Below, piece after piece: positions 20,401-28,063 of a stretch of 64,000 nucleotides of DNA. The notes beneath the pieces are model-generated. The model ran no database searches. It was not told where the DNA came from and worked only from the letters and a program-made list of their open reading frames with translations. Location: positions 18,577 to 82,576 of the IMG/VR virus record IMGVR_UViG_3300020159_000429, one strand, 5' to 3'. The stretch comes from a virus. Position 1 is the first letter of the stretch. Every line of letters starts with the position of its first letter. The position numbers and the translations under genes are program-made.

Positions 20401-23098
20401 GAACGATGAAATTTTAGATAGTCTTAATAGGATAGACAAATACTATACTCCAAAGGATGGTTATTTAGGAGTAGAAAAAAATCGAATTAACCCCAATGAC
20501 AATTTGAGTGAAATTGTATCAGATTATTCTCAACTTGTAACAGGTATTGATTACGGCGGCACTATTGTTCAAGGTGCTACATTTGATGTTGGAGCAGGCT
20601 GGGATGCTCTTCCATGGTTCACAGAAGGCTGGGACAGTGCTGAATTAAGCGAATCAGACTTTTATGTACTAGTTGACGGAAGCACTACATCTGTTGCGTT
20701 ACCAGAAATTCCAGCACAAGGTACTAATATCAACGTCTATGTTAAACGATCTACTACTGGTAAAACTGTTAGGTTAGATTATCACACATTTGACGAGTAT
20801 CAACTGAACAATTCAATTGAAGATGTTCCGCCGGAAAATGCTGTTATGAACACATTTATTGGAGACGGATCAACCGCGTCAATCTTATTACCACAAACAG
20901 CTAACCTTGAGTCTGGAGATTTATTAATATTCCGTCCAGATACTAGTGACGGCAGTTTAACAATTGGCGGAAGAAACAGTATTGACGCTTATATTTCTGG
21001 CGGTTCGTTATCTGGGATGTCGCCTTATTCAACCGCTACCGGAACTACAGCTGCAGAAATATTACTTGACGGCGATCGATTTATTAGCCCTGAACAAGTT
21101 CCAGCACCAGAAGAAAATGTTCCAGGTCAAGTATTAGAAACTTTAAGTTTCAAAGTATTCCATACATTAAGAAGCGGATCGGCATCGGTGTTGTCAAGAA
21201 TTTATATTGCTGACGGAACATCGGTATTGTTTAATATTGGTCAATCTATTATCAACAATTCTAATATAATTGTGTTTGTTAACAAAGTTAAAAAACTATT
21301 AAACACTGATTTTATTATTGATCCGTCGACAAATGATATTCGATTTATTGGCACCGCACCAGCCAATAATAACATTATTGAAATCTTCAGTATGGGCGGC
21401 GGCGGTCAGGGTATACTAGATTATATTGAATTTGTTGGTGACGGAAATACTCGATATTTCTTAACAGGAGCAAGTTTTAGCGAAACAACAACAATATTTG
21501 CCAGCGTTGATAATCAAGAAGTAGATGTTGGATTTATTAACAGTAGTCAGTTAACAGAAACTAAAAACAACACATTAGTTGAGTTTGGTGTTGCTCCTGC
21601 TATTGGAACAAAAATCATACTTATACCACTATCTAATGATAACAGACCGTTAATCAAAATAAATCATTTTGACATTGTGTTAGATGGTAACACAGAAGAA
21701 TATGCTATTCCAATGTTCAGCGGATTAGATATTGACCCTGCCGGGGATATGATAGTTGAACTTAACGGAGAATTGTTACGCACTGTCGAAACAACATATA
21801 AAGTGTATGATGGAAATAATAGAATACCAATTGGTTTAGATACTCCGAGAGCTCCTGGCACTGTTATCTTTACAGATCTTCGTGTGTTTATTGATAATGT
21901 TTTAAAAACATTTGGTATAGATTTTATATTCACATCTGAAGACAATACTGTAACTTTAATTAGGCCAGTTAACATTGGAGCAGTTATCCGTATTGAAGAT
22001 TCATCTGGTGGACAATATAGTATACTAGGTACATCTATTGTACTAGGACAAACTGCTGCTTTCTCTACAGGTGATACATTGTCTGTAACATGGTTTGATC
22101 GTTATACTGAATTAGACATAATCAAAGATGAGTTTACTGGCGGAAAAGTTAGCTATTCTTTACAAAGACCGCTACTGGGACTATCGTATGTTTGGGTTTA
22201 TCAGAATGGCGAACGCTTAATTCCTGATATAGATTTTTATGTAGAATTACCAAGAACTGTATATCTACGTAATCCTACTACAGATACAGATATAATTGAG
22301 ACTGTTAGTTTTGGCGATGTATTATATACCGCACCGTTATCTTTTGAAATTTTTAAAGATGTGTTGAATAGAAATCATTACAATAGATATCGAATTACTG
22401 AGTTAAATCTTTCTAAAGATTTGTATTATTACGATAATGATCTTTCTTTAAATAATGCAAGTTCGTTACCAACTCCAAGTAAAGGACAGCCTGGAATTAT
22501 AACTATCCAAGGTGAAAAAATACAGTATCTTTCTAAAGAAGGAAATATTCTTAAAAATATTAGACGCGGTATGTTTGGAACATCAATCAAATCCGTACAT
22601 TCCCAAGGTACTACAGTTGTTGATACCGGATATTTAGAATTCATGCCGTATCAAGAATCCCAAGAAAAGGAAGATTTTGTGTCTGACGGTACATCTAATT
22701 TAATTGGACCGCTATCATTTGTGCCTGAAAAAACAGTAGTTTCTAACTGGCACAGAGATACAATTCCTGAGAGTTTTGGCCGTTGTGACTATATTGAAGT
22801 CTTTGCCGGTGGCCGCCGTCTAAGAAAAGATGCTATTCAAGTTTACAATTCAACAGTTGGAGCATACAGTCCTGCTGGTGACGTAACTGTAGAAGCAGAA
22901 TTCTCTGTAGATGGAATTACAGAAAATATTAGATTGACTACCGCCGTAGCAGCTGGTACACGAATTACAGTTATTCGCAGACAGGGTAGATTGTGGTATG
23001 ATCGCGGTGATACAACCGCTACAACAGGTCAAGGATTAAGCTATAGCGACACCGCTAATGCTAAGTTCTTACAAAATAGCAGTACAAAATTAACATAA
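8429..23098 (+). CDS. Giant baseplate wedge/fibre protein (gp7 region), 4889 aa
   Basis: One uninterrupted 4889-codon frame follows gp6, the slot of T4 gp7/gp8. Residues 1-160 resemble the start of the cyanophage gp7-type wedge protein. Residues about 2135-3060 contain FG-GAP/beta-propeller-like blades, with phrases such as DEFGHKSILTESGTRLFVSA and ERFGANISVSPDEKTLAISA. At least six Trp/Tyr-rich modules of the form W-x5-Y-x2-G-D/x-V-x-Y...W (near 1411, 1673, 2168, 2451, 2687 and 2798) resemble chitin/cellulose-binding CBM5/12 modules. Gly-rich GxGY...P repeats occur near 3460 and 3810. The last 750 residues hold DGS/T-type fibre repeats and end in a GQPGIITIQGEKIQY module. It is probably a wedge component extended into a host-surface-contacting structure. 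The modules are read by eye. Confidence 0.7.
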   Translation: MSNKIFKKSELPLRRTVELLPDTFKTSTNDKFLSATLDALVQPGTLDRLSGFVGRKYGKTYNSRDIYVDAEASLRSAYQLEPSVVVEANGKVKKSYDYIDLKNQLKFFSNISERDDIVTNQKQYTWSPPVDWDKFVNYREYYWLPVGPETLSVAGQTEEVESTYRVRSDGQNEWIFYPDGLKRNPQLTLYRGQTYSFDVNSPGDPFFIRTGNLLGEQLNYNKGVTNNGTEVGTVTFQIPLDAPDLLYYQSGTNINRVGSFVVASVTDNSFINVEQEVLGKINYTSSNNVVFTNGLKIQFIGKVEPAIYKGTTWLVEGVGESIKLVNFAELEIPPIEVSDIEITFDDGGFDTQPFDDASSYPTRKDYITINKASNDKNPWSRYNRWFHRSVIEYSAAKNGVPPAVTEIDRAKRPIVEFQPNLQLFNHGSVSKKSIDLIDNFTSDVFSTIEGSAGYNIDGQQLNDGDRVLFVNDPDPFVKNKIFVVNFIRVQTSANILNRIQISLVEAEDSNPVFGESVIVSKGSPSNKGRMFHFDGDNWVKSQLKTKINQSPLFDLYDSDGVSFSDSQRYETSTFFGSELLSYKVGTGPVDTELDFPLSYLNINNSGDIVFEVDFETDKFVYQSAGQTVVGTTASGFFKNTESNEFSNSWIDYNSTLYQPIVETTLVSTNTNTIESKACLWTTDATEHILFYINGEKFNGTFTDSIGVESRTFVFDQTFNSGDVVTIKIYTDANPDLGYYEIPLPLEKNPLNQNLTQFTLGQANDHVRSMIEVDTGFQGIFPGSSNIRDISNYRQNGRRFIKHSGLSVAAYPLMCDKDINLVKSLRYAASEYEKFKNNFIKLAGDLNFDQRSTIEFVDVILEKMSKTNVIEFPFSTSDMIGSGAFRAINYTVEDEGITTFALSQKFDLETISQQAVYVYVNDLQLLYKFDYEFDSTFGFVKLLVELHEGDRIEIREYLSTSYNFIPETPTKLGLYKKFTPRIYLDNTFIEPAEVIQGHDGSIIIAFGDFRDQVILELEKRIYNNIKINYDSSIYDIDSLSGGYQANALFEIDVVNAVIEPEFLKWANNLGIDIYKNDIYQAENPFTYTYFRASDKQKRVKLPQAWRGIYNYLYDTDRPHICPWEMLGFSEQPVWWEDEYGPAPYTRGNLLLWEDLEQGLIRQGPTAGINLRYARPGLLTYLPVNDIGQLLSPQEATAIIDYSLNRINEDYQFGDHGPVENAWRRSSLYPFSLMIAAAILTPFDFISSNFDKTKITKNILGQLVDKNTGTFINKDSLIYSLENSPAGVFTYVQNYLKFNSMNLSVLTDIFKNIDVKLTHRIGGFVEKDRQRYILESKSPTSKSAAVFIPPEDYQIIFNTSTPVKSISYSGMVVEKVDGGFKLFGYDRLNSFFTCYDFYQQLNDPTLTVGGISEKYLDWDAERFYGKGTVVRYQSLYYRCITNHTSGATFISENFVRLPTLPLTGAIESIKRTKFNKTSLKRVAYNSVFTTIQEVVDVILGYSEWLTDQGLVFDEFNKDLASPNDWELSAKEFMFWTSHNWAVGALIALSPAAAMLKIANVGSVAENILDNFYDYNIFRNDGTKIPASDIQVYRSYNEFILTPLDTTAEGIYFAKINFVQKEHVAVFNDKTMFGDVIFDKGPGYRQERMKLVGFRTTDWDGDYTSPGFIYDEANIDPWESFKDYKLGDIVQYRQYYYVTKKSHTGTSEFDANNWERLDSYPTAGLVANFDYKINQIEDYFELGYQGIDDTEKQLARHTIGYQKRNYLEELAQDEVTQFRIYQGFIREKGTQNSITKIFDKLSKLDQDAIELKEEWAFLLGSFGGSAQFKELELLIDQKDIKLNPQPIIIDSRGLSKVNYQNYILTAPNNFTIGNADYKFPTKTYPVAESSAGYVYSGDVDFIVKTRDNLYALDINQLKDGSTVWVTFDNTGWTVLRYTITDVIIGAVAVVDTTSVTMETNKPHGIKVGEIIGINNVRFLEGFWKVKLVAPTTIIIEIAGYDEEPVIDESSFATISIFEPLRVGSYDSLVSDRFAAYREGTKTWLDDNGSGNWEVLEKRRVYSPISVANYGVAFPTGTGKSVLFIEGRNQTVSANPGQVVPTGEVIRESAVVVYGQSQEGLIPLQILNPNSNLRSVFLGTYGEVLSASKDGRWLMVGSPKVSNIPSNYKETFSPTATYNPGDTVLYAGKLWQAQRTVLGDGSTIDIASDDWSPATEHLANPLGIGLYDVNQGYRQQGALEIFEYDEVFSQYQLRHTIISPRPAHGEHFASTITLGKREGIEGTSGDVTLTISAIDEVGGILAVSAQGESGLVDARFSNVSGIDISLPGSNATFDVLKSNNTYTVLVRTGGTRYAVGDRIKITGSNLLGLTPFNDLIITVTAVTSSGEIVGSATYNNISGINSILPAVAATFRVAKSDTRYSVTKIIGGQGYASRSIVRYSGRLYACIKDTRVDFGVWDPNRTYQIGDVVKYPANSTAYYTALGLNTGVLPTNETTWEVAEPIFPTNQEYWEQVSGAIFAETAVEWSDLNLQGTRINYTAGTIIVIPGSQLGGIDGQHNITIRINSVTAETAIDNYSFRGTASSGIIWSGVGTSGERQFNDLQGEDISEPGQGAIFDVIRENGNYLAVVNVAGTRYNVGDQIRLLGTTLGGVEESYYMLVGAPGSRDESGRSYLYKFDGAGWKHLDDPNFVGVYTSSKNYPVGSRVWYNTSYWQAIENVPALPNNQPGVGSWEEVAEINVGIMPASAAYVDDGSTIQQGLLGDVEFLNIGSNFGTSSAFNKDASLLVVSAPKNDTADFENFRGVWKNNINYSVGQVVKKGIFYYNCLINNVNTAPETAQSVWQENTDSTLGKTGAVFVYERDEFDTYNLIQTIDADQVELEAGDEFGHKSILTESGTRLFVSAPNFDYLGKDQGSVFIFDKVAGQFVLTQKLNGIVMEPGERFGANISVSPDEKTLAISAEGARTYKTTIFDSGQTAFDRFVTNFRDSQGITGKVYVYNNFTGAFVLSEILDQGLNTNEDFGQGLAVANSSIIVGSPSYISDDPAFNTVRIGRLQKFDKVPGVKPWYTIRKQTDQVNIDLLKTLSLYDKFNNVKIADIDILDPYKGKILSEADQHINFKTSYDPAVYSVGTDLSAVDIDQSWQSDKVGLIWWDLSAIKWNLSEQDSLAFRNGNWGSSAVGSSVDIYEWVESSLRPSEWNQITETSEAFVEGISGTALYGDDSNYSVRVILDTTTGLPLNTIYYYWVKNKSTIPPAVNRIFSAQQIASYISSPASSGLPYALLTSENTLSLVNTSSVVDQDEFIINIQFYEEEKDINLVHTEYQLLSEGALALPNTELENKWIDSLIGEDIAGQAVPDRKLSSKLRYGISARPRQTMFVNRNNAVNLTIEYINNILKNKPFAENIDYINLNLIDNAPSNIKNLYDQVLETEAELRFIATSKIKTAVLKANIVNGHINTVDVIDGGYGYKLPPSIKIVGSGTGASLRTVLNQNGSITSVTVVNQGKKYLTASLIVRPFSVLVNTDSTVNNFWSIYSLDEKNKEFYRSATQSFDTTKFWNKVDWWLPPFNNTSKIRKSIAGLYEEPGLELALGELVRLDNYGAGGWAVLERVTADQADIAGKYRLVGRKLGTIQIINKFYNTDIESTGYDLTQAFDSNKYDTSAAIEFRNILRAVKEDIFVDELAVEWNKLFFACVRCVFSEQLYVDWAFKTSFVNATHNVGYLEKKLNYKNDNLSSYQSYIEEVKPYRTKIRNYVSKYFNIENANQVTTDFDLPPVWDANTNSVKIINSNSLEIDQYPWKLWKDNNHYSVVEIKLVSVGTGYSSVPQIVFVGGGGSGATAQAYISNGKISKILLTNPGSGYTSAPTVSVVGGVGSNLQNAAKAIAVIGDSKVRTFDMKIKFDRISKTPKFKSYSFDEKFKETENFVAGNKQTAYRLKYAPSLDQSTISVSVNGGRLLASQYSITLSEERINGVTELVGNLILNVAANLNGVVSITYQKNDEILDSLNRIDKYYTPKDGYLGVEKNRINPNDNLSEIVSDYSQLVTGIDYGGTIVQGATFDVGAGWDALPWFTEGWDSAELSESDFYVLVDGSTTSVALPEIPAQGTNINVYVKRSTTGKTVRLDYHTFDEYQLNNSIEDVPPENAVMNTFIGDGSTASILLPQTANLESGDLLIFRPDTSDGSLTIGGRNSIDAYISGGSLSGMSPYSTATGTTAAEILLDGDRFISPEQVPAPEENVPGQVLETLSFKVFHTLRSGSASVLSRIYIADGTSVLFNIGQSIINNSNIIVFVNKVKKLLNTDFIIDPSTNDIRFIGTAPANNNIIEIFSMGGGGQGILDYIEFVGDGNTRYFLTGASFSETTTIFASVDNQEVDVGFINSSQLTETKNNTLVEFGVAPAIGTKIILIPLSNDNRPLIKINHFDIVLDGNTEEYAIPMFSGLDIDPAGDMIVELNGELLRTVETTYKVYDGNNRIPIGLDTPRAPGTVIFTDLRVFIDNVLKTFGIDFIFTSEDNTVTLIRPVNIGAVIRIEDSSGGQYSILGTSIVLGQTAAFSTGDTLSVTWFDRYTELDIIKDEFTGGKVSYSLQRPLLGLSYVWVYQNGERLIPDIDFYVELPRTVYLRNPTTDTDIIETVSFGDVLYTAPLSFEIFKDVLNRNHYNRYRITELNLSKDLYYYDNDLSLNNASSLPTPSKGQPGIITIQGEKIQYLSKEGNILKNIRRGMFGTSIKSVHSQGTTVVDTGYLEFMPYQESQEKEDFVSDGTSNLIGPLSFVPEKTVVSNWHRDTIPESFGRCDYIEVFAGGRRLRKDAIQVYNSTVGAYSPAGDVTVEAEFSVDGITENIRLTTAVAAGTRITVIRRQGRLWYDRGDTTATTGQGLSYSDTANAKFLQNSSTKLT

Positions 23099-23105
23099 TA
23101 AATAC
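23097..23105 (+). promoter_or_regulatory. Late-promoter-like box AATAAATAC
   Basis: This box lies at the stop codon of the giant gene and only 5 bp before the first ATG of the next gene. A transcript starting at the normal distance would be nearly leaderless, or would use the internal ATG at 23135. Part of the match comes from the overlapping TAATAAA stop region. Confidence 0.35.
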
Positions 23106-23110
23106 ATGAT

Positions 23111-23773
23111 ATGAATAAAGATGAGTCTAAAACTATGCTAGAACAACCTACACAGCAACAAATTACTGAAAAGAAACCCGACGAAAAAGGTGGGTTTCAC
23201 GTTGAGGGTCATATAAAGATATTTGATCCAGAAACCAACGAAGTCTTAATTGACAAAAGAAATGCTATTCACTACGAAAATATGTCGGTAGCAATGGCAC
23301 AAAGTTTATCAAATCAAGGACAGGGATGGATCTCAGCAATGGTATTTGGTAATGGCGGAACGGTTGTAGATCCTACAGGATTAATCACGTACCTTACACC
23401 AAACACCAACGGCACAAACTCTAGTCTTTATTCGCAAACATACAGTAAAGTAGTAGATCAAAATTCTGCTACTAATAACGACCCAATTAGAAATAAGATG
23501 GAAATTAGGCACATAACTGGAGCAACTTATACAGATATTGTTGTTAGTTGCTTACTAGATTACGGAGAGCCAAGTTCACAGGAAGCATTTGATAATTCTG
23601 TTGATATGGCAGGCGAGTTCGTATTTGATGAACTTGGCCTCAAAGCCGCTGGCACAGACAAATTATTAACACACGTTATTTTTCACCCTGTACAGAAGTC
23701 ATTAAACAGACTTATTCAGATTGATTACACAATTAGAATACAGAGCTTAACTGGTTTTACTGAGGTACAATAA
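23111..23773 (+). CDS. Baseplate/tail structural protein (gp8 position)
   Basis: A 220-aa soluble protein with a charged, Gln/Lys-rich N-terminus (residues 1-28) and a beta-rich body containing GHIKIFDPETNEVLIDKRNA and MVFGNGGTVVDP. The sequence style matches small structural proteins found after the gp7-type gene in marine T4-like phages, where gp8 lies in T4. No motif proves the gp8 identity. The first ATG lacks a ribosome site and is 5 bp from a late-promoter-like box; the Met at residue 9 (23135) is an alternative start. The stop overlaps the next ATG (TAATG), so it is coupled to the first tail-fibre gene. Confidence 0.5.
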   Translation: MNKDESKTMLEQPTQQQITEKKPDEKGGFHVEGHIKIFDPETNEVLIDKRNAIHYENMSVAMAQSLSNQGQGWISAMVFGNGGTVVDPTGLITYLTPNTNGTNSSLYSQTYSKVVDQNSATNNDPIRNKMEIRHITGATYTDIVVSCLLDYGEPSSQEAFDNSVDMAGEFVFDELGLKAAGTDKLLTHVIFHPVQKSLNRLIQIDYTIRIQSLTGFTEVQ

Positions 23774-25966
23774 TGGCATATAACGTAAATTTTACCGACA
23801 GCACATTACATCCAGAACCGTTGTCGGTTCCTGATAATTTTCCTAATACATCAACTAGCCTTTCTTTGCCTGGTAGAAACCAAACTGGATATGGTAAATC
23901 GATTGCTGAAAACTTTATTCATCTTTTAGAAAATTTTGCCAGCGGAACACCTCCATCATCAGCAGAGTCGATAGTTGGGCAACTTTGGTTTAATTCTGAT
24001 GAAAATAAACTTTATGTATTTGACGGAATTGATTATAAAACCCAGCAACATCAGTACAGGAGTTAACGAGCCAGATGGTGTTAGTCTAGGCGATTTATGG
24101 GTTAACTCAAGTACTCAACAATTATATTTGTGGTCTGGTACTAACTGGGTTTTAATTGGACCTCAGTTTAGTGAAGGTACTAAATCGGGCCCATTAGTTG
24201 AAACAATTTTAGATATTGATAACGTTGAGCGTACTGTAATTATATTATATACAAAAGATGTACCAGTTTCGATTGTTAGTAAAGATAATTTTATTCCTAA
24301 AGTAGTAATACAAGGATTTCCTTCAATTGGCGCTGGTATCAACATAACATCTAGAACTGATATTTCTGAGGCAGTTGTAGCTCCGAGATTAGTGGGAGTA
24401 GCAAGAGCAGCAGATGGTCTAGTTGTAGGTACAGATGAAATACCGTCGTCTAGTTTTATCAGAACAGACACAACTGGTACTATTCAGGCACAGTTTAACG
24501 TTCGAGACGATGCTGGTTTGTTTGTAGGAACCAACGGAAATATTAATCTAGGTGTTAAATCATCTAGCGGAATTCTTTATAATTCTACTCCAGGTGCTGC
24601 TATTGACTTACAGACAACACGAACAGGTGCTGCTGGATTGCCAACGACTGTTGTTAGAATTGTTGAAGAGCGTGTTGGTATTAACAATACCAATCCTCAA
24701 CAACCTCTAGATGTAGGCGGAAATGTCAAAGTAGCTGGCGAGTTCATTAACACATCTGAACAACAATCTTCAAATCTAAGTAATGGTGCTATACAAACAG
24801 CTGGCGGATTAGCTGTTGCTAAAAATGTAAACATTGGCGGAGACCTATCTGTACTAAATGGTAACATTTTTTCTAAATCAATTAAACCATTAACAACATC
24901 AGAAACTATTGGTGATACTGCTAATAGATACAGTACCATTTATGCTAATACTATTGATGCTTCAACAATCAAAGGCAACTTGAGTGGTAACATTGCTGGT
25001 AACGCACAAACCGCTACTTCTTTACAATCTGCTACTAATTTTAAATTAGAAGGCGACGTATCAAGTAACGTTGTTGTTTTCAACGGTACAGGCAACTTAA
25101 CAAAAACGTTTGTAACAACATTAACTTCGGATATTATTTCAACTAAATCAGCATTGGGTAATGTTAGGGATACTGACGAACTGCTAGTTTATCGAAGCAC
25201 ACTGGGTCTAAGAAAAATGACCCGAGAAACATTTATCGACGATGCCGGAGTACCAATTGGAGCAGTATTGCCTTATGCTGGACCTATTGCTCCGGTGGGA
25301 TATGTACTGTGCGACGGATCCGAATACGAAGCTTATCGATATAGAGATCTATATGATGTGATTGGATCTAATGTCAATTACAAAAACTTAGGAAGAACAG
25401 CAAACCTTGATCTTAAAGGATCAGACAAAGGAGCAACGTTCCGCGTGCCAGATCTAAGAGGAAGATTTGTCTTAGGCAAGCAGGACATGAATGCAGGCAC
25501 TACTATTCCATTTCCGGGCGGTAATAATAGTCCTGATGCAAGTATTCCATTATCTGAAGTTGGCGGCAACAGAGTGTTAGACACATCATCAGCAAACAAT
25601 TTAGGACGTGCTGGCGGTGCTGATCAGTATACGCTACAAACAGCTAACGTTCCTGATCACGAACATGATATGTATGGTAGAAGTTCTGCTAATTCACGGG
25701 CAACACAATATTATGCTATTACAGAATCGCCAGTATCTAATTTAGACTATCAACCAGGCGGTGCTGTATCAAATATAAGAATAGATGGTGGCACTGTAGC
25801 AAACGGTGCTCAAGCAATGGCATCGTCTGGATTAGTTAAAGTCACAGATGAAAATAAAAGAAGACCAGGATTTGCTGATTCGCAAACCGGCAAGCCTTTC
25901 ACAGTAATGAATCCGTTTATCACGTTGAACTACATTATTAGAAGTGGAAGACCAAACAATGACTAA
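23773..25966 (+). CDS. Tail fibre/collar protein, paralogue 1, frameshifted
   Basis: Two frames together make one 730-aa fibre protein. The first frame (23773-24066) carries the shared N-terminal module (IAENFIHLLENFA, GQLWFNSDENKLYVFDG). It then runs out of homology at an A4C3 run (24037-24043). In the +1 frame the paralogous sequence resumes as SNISTG...GDLWVNSSTQQLYLWSG. Deleting one A restores the full frame, and the total length is 3n+1. The C-terminal part (about residues 490-730) is a phage tail-collar domain (IPVGAVLPYAGP-like start, GYVLCDGSEY, FRVPDLRGRF, a final MNPFITLNYIIR), as in T4 gp12-type short fibres. The shift may be an assembly error, a real mutation or programmed +1 frameshifting. 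Confidence 0.75.
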
Positions 25967-25978
25967 TGGAGCGAGTTA

Positions 25979-28048
25979 ATGGCGTATACCGTAAATAAAA
26001 CAGATGGGTCAATAGTAGCCACTGTATCTGATGGACAAATTGATCAGGGCTCAACAGACTTAACACTAATTGGTAAAAATTTTAGTGGGTTTGGTGATTA
26101 CCTTAATGAAAATTTTATCCATCTGCTAGAAAACTTTGCCGGACAATCACAACCTGGTCAACCTATTGTTGGACAATTATGGTTTGACACTTCAGAAAAT
26201 AGAATTAAAGTATATTCCGGCAGCGAATGGAAATCAGTAGGCACATCGTCATTATCAGTATCTAGGCCGTTAGACATTAGTACTGGTGACTTTTGGTACA
26301 ATACTTCAACTGCTCAATTGTTTTTCTTTGATGGAACTAGAGATGTACTAGTAGCACCTCTATATAGTTCCGCTCAGGGATTCAGTGGTGTTAAGGTTGA
26401 ATCTGTTGAAGACTCGGATAGACGAAATAAAGTTATTACAGGAATTTATTCCGGTGGAATTTTAATGGGCTACTATAGTGCTCAAGAATTTCAATTAAGA
26501 AACCCAATTACTGACTACAATACTGTTAATCAAAATTTAGAAGTTATTCCTAACACTTTAATAAAAATAGGTTTTAACATAGCAGACCCGGCATATAAAT
26601 GGCAGGGTACAACAGTTAATTCAGATAGGTTAGGTGATGTTGATGCTATTTCTTATGTTCGAAAAGATCTGCCTACTGTACTAACAGAGTCAGTGACCAT
26701 TCAACGAAATGATGGTTTATTCTTCGGCACCGGACCGCAGGGTCAGTTGGGTGTTGAAAACTTTAGAGATGTTACTCTACGAAATACAACAGAAGACGGT
26801 AAGATAACGTTAAGGTCAACACGAGCAGGCAGTTTATTAAATTATATTGTTATAACACCTAACTCTTCTGGTACAGATCTAATACAAATTGCTCCAACAA
26901 ATCCTTTAAGTTTAACAACTATTGGCGGTAGTTTAGAAATTACTGGAAACTTAACTGTGTTAGGTAACCTTGTTAGTGTTGATGTTTCAACTCTACAGGT
27001 TGAAGATAAAAATATCGAATTAGGAAAAAAATCCGACGGATCAAATATTACTGATGCTCAAGCATATAATGGTGGTGTTGTTTTAAAAGGAACAACTGAC
27101 CACTACATGATATGGAACCAAGCAGAGTCAACAGTAGCCGATGAACAAGATTGGGACTTTAGTGAAAACATTGATATTCCAGCTACTAGATCTTATAAGA
27201 TTGGCGGGGTTGAAGTTCTTAGAAGCAACGGAGTAACTATTGAGTTGACCTCGGCAGTTACCATAGCCCCAGGTCTTATTAGCTTTGGTTCTCAAACCAG
27301 TCTTACTGCTGACAACATTATTATTGATGACAATAGAATTTCTAACAATGCTAGAAACACCAATTATGTAAACGGTGATCCTCCTAACCCAACAAACATA
27401 GTAATTGAACCATTGGGCGACGTGGAGTTTTTGGGAACCCCATCTCCTAGACTATTAGGAATAAGAACTACTGGTGAAGGTGCCATTAATCAAGTACAAG
27501 AAAGTTACACTTATCTTAATGCGGTTGATCCTTACGAATTACAAGAAGCTACATCTAAAAAATATGTTACTAACTTAGTTAGAACAAGAAGTATTCCGTT
27601 GACGTTAGATATTACAAAAAATACAAACAGCGGCCAGGGTACACAAGCAGAACAGCCATTAACTAACGCAGAAATTATTGCGTTAGTTACAGAAATATGT
27701 CCACCAGATGAATACGAAGAAAATACACTCTGCCGTATAGCAACAACTCGATACTATCAAGAAGATATTCAGCAACAAACATTTACCATCAACTATTCTA
27801 CATTGTATGAGGTAGACGGATCAGAAACACCCGGCGGCGTTGAAACACCACACGGTGTTGTATTAGACATAGAAAATCCAGTAGTCATTCCACAAAAAGC
27901 ACCACCGTTGCTATTTGTAAGACGAGGATTAATTGTTTTAAGATTAGAAAATATTTCTTCAACATTAACATGGGTAGTGTTTACTGCGTTGTCTGAAGAT
28001 CCGTCACCGTACCAAATTCCGTATAGTTCATACGGCACACGATTATAA
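25979..28048 (+). CDS. Tail fibre protein, paralogue 2
   Basis: A 689-aa fibre protein. Residues 1-125 are the shared N-terminal attachment module (DLTLIGKNFSGFGDYLNENF, then GQLWFDTSENRIKVYSG and GDFWYNTSTAQLFFFDG). The middle is beta-rich and contains LEITGNLTVLGNLVSVD, a phrase common in trimeric fibre shafts. The C-terminal 150 residues have an acidic, beta-rich tip with no recognised enzyme motif. A GGAG-type ribosome site lies before the ATG. It is intact, unlike its upstream paralogue, and is the second of five in tandem. It probably forms or caps a host-recognition fibre. Confidence 0.72.
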   Translation: MAYTVNKTDGSIVATVSDGQIDQGSTDLTLIGKNFSGFGDYLNENFIHLLENFAGQSQPGQPIVGQLWFDTSENRIKVYSGSEWKSVGTSSLSVSRPLDISTGDFWYNTSTAQLFFFDGTRDVLVAPLYSSAQGFSGVKVESVEDSDRRNKVITGIYSGGILMGYYSAQEFQLRNPITDYNTVNQNLEVIPNTLIKIGFNIADPAYKWQGTTVNSDRLGDVDAISYVRKDLPTVLTESVTIQRNDGLFFGTGPQGQLGVENFRDVTLRNTTEDGKITLRSTRAGSLLNYIVITPNSSGTDLIQIAPTNPLSLTTIGGSLEITGNLTVLGNLVSVDVSTLQVEDKNIELGKKSDGSNITDAQAYNGGVVLKGTTDHYMIWNQAESTVADEQDWDFSENIDIPATRSYKIGGVEVLRSNGVTIELTSAVTIAPGLISFGSQTSLTADNIIIDDNRISNNARNTNYVNGDPPNPTNIVIEPLGDVEFLGTPSPRLLGIRTTGEGAINQVQESYTYLNAVDPYELQEATSKKYVTNLVRTRSIPLTLDITKNTNSGQGTQAEQPLTNAEIIALVTEICPPDEYEENTLCRIATTRYYQEDIQQQTFTINYSTLYEVDGSETPGGVETPHGVVLDIENPVVIPQKAPPLLFVRRGLIVLRLENISSTLTWVVFTALSEDPSPYQIPYSSYGTRL

Positions 28049-28063
28049 TAATGGAAGAGCGAA

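Noticed and set aside
24037-24043. Programmed -1 frameshifting at the split fibre gene
   Set aside because: The homologous continuation is in the +1 frame. A -1 slip would enter the third frame, where there is no homology.
23975-24062. Separate start for the second part of the split fibre gene (ATG at 23975)
   Set aside because: The first ~20 codons in that frame are a shifted reading of the shared module and have no homology of their own, so the part is a continuation of the upstream gene.
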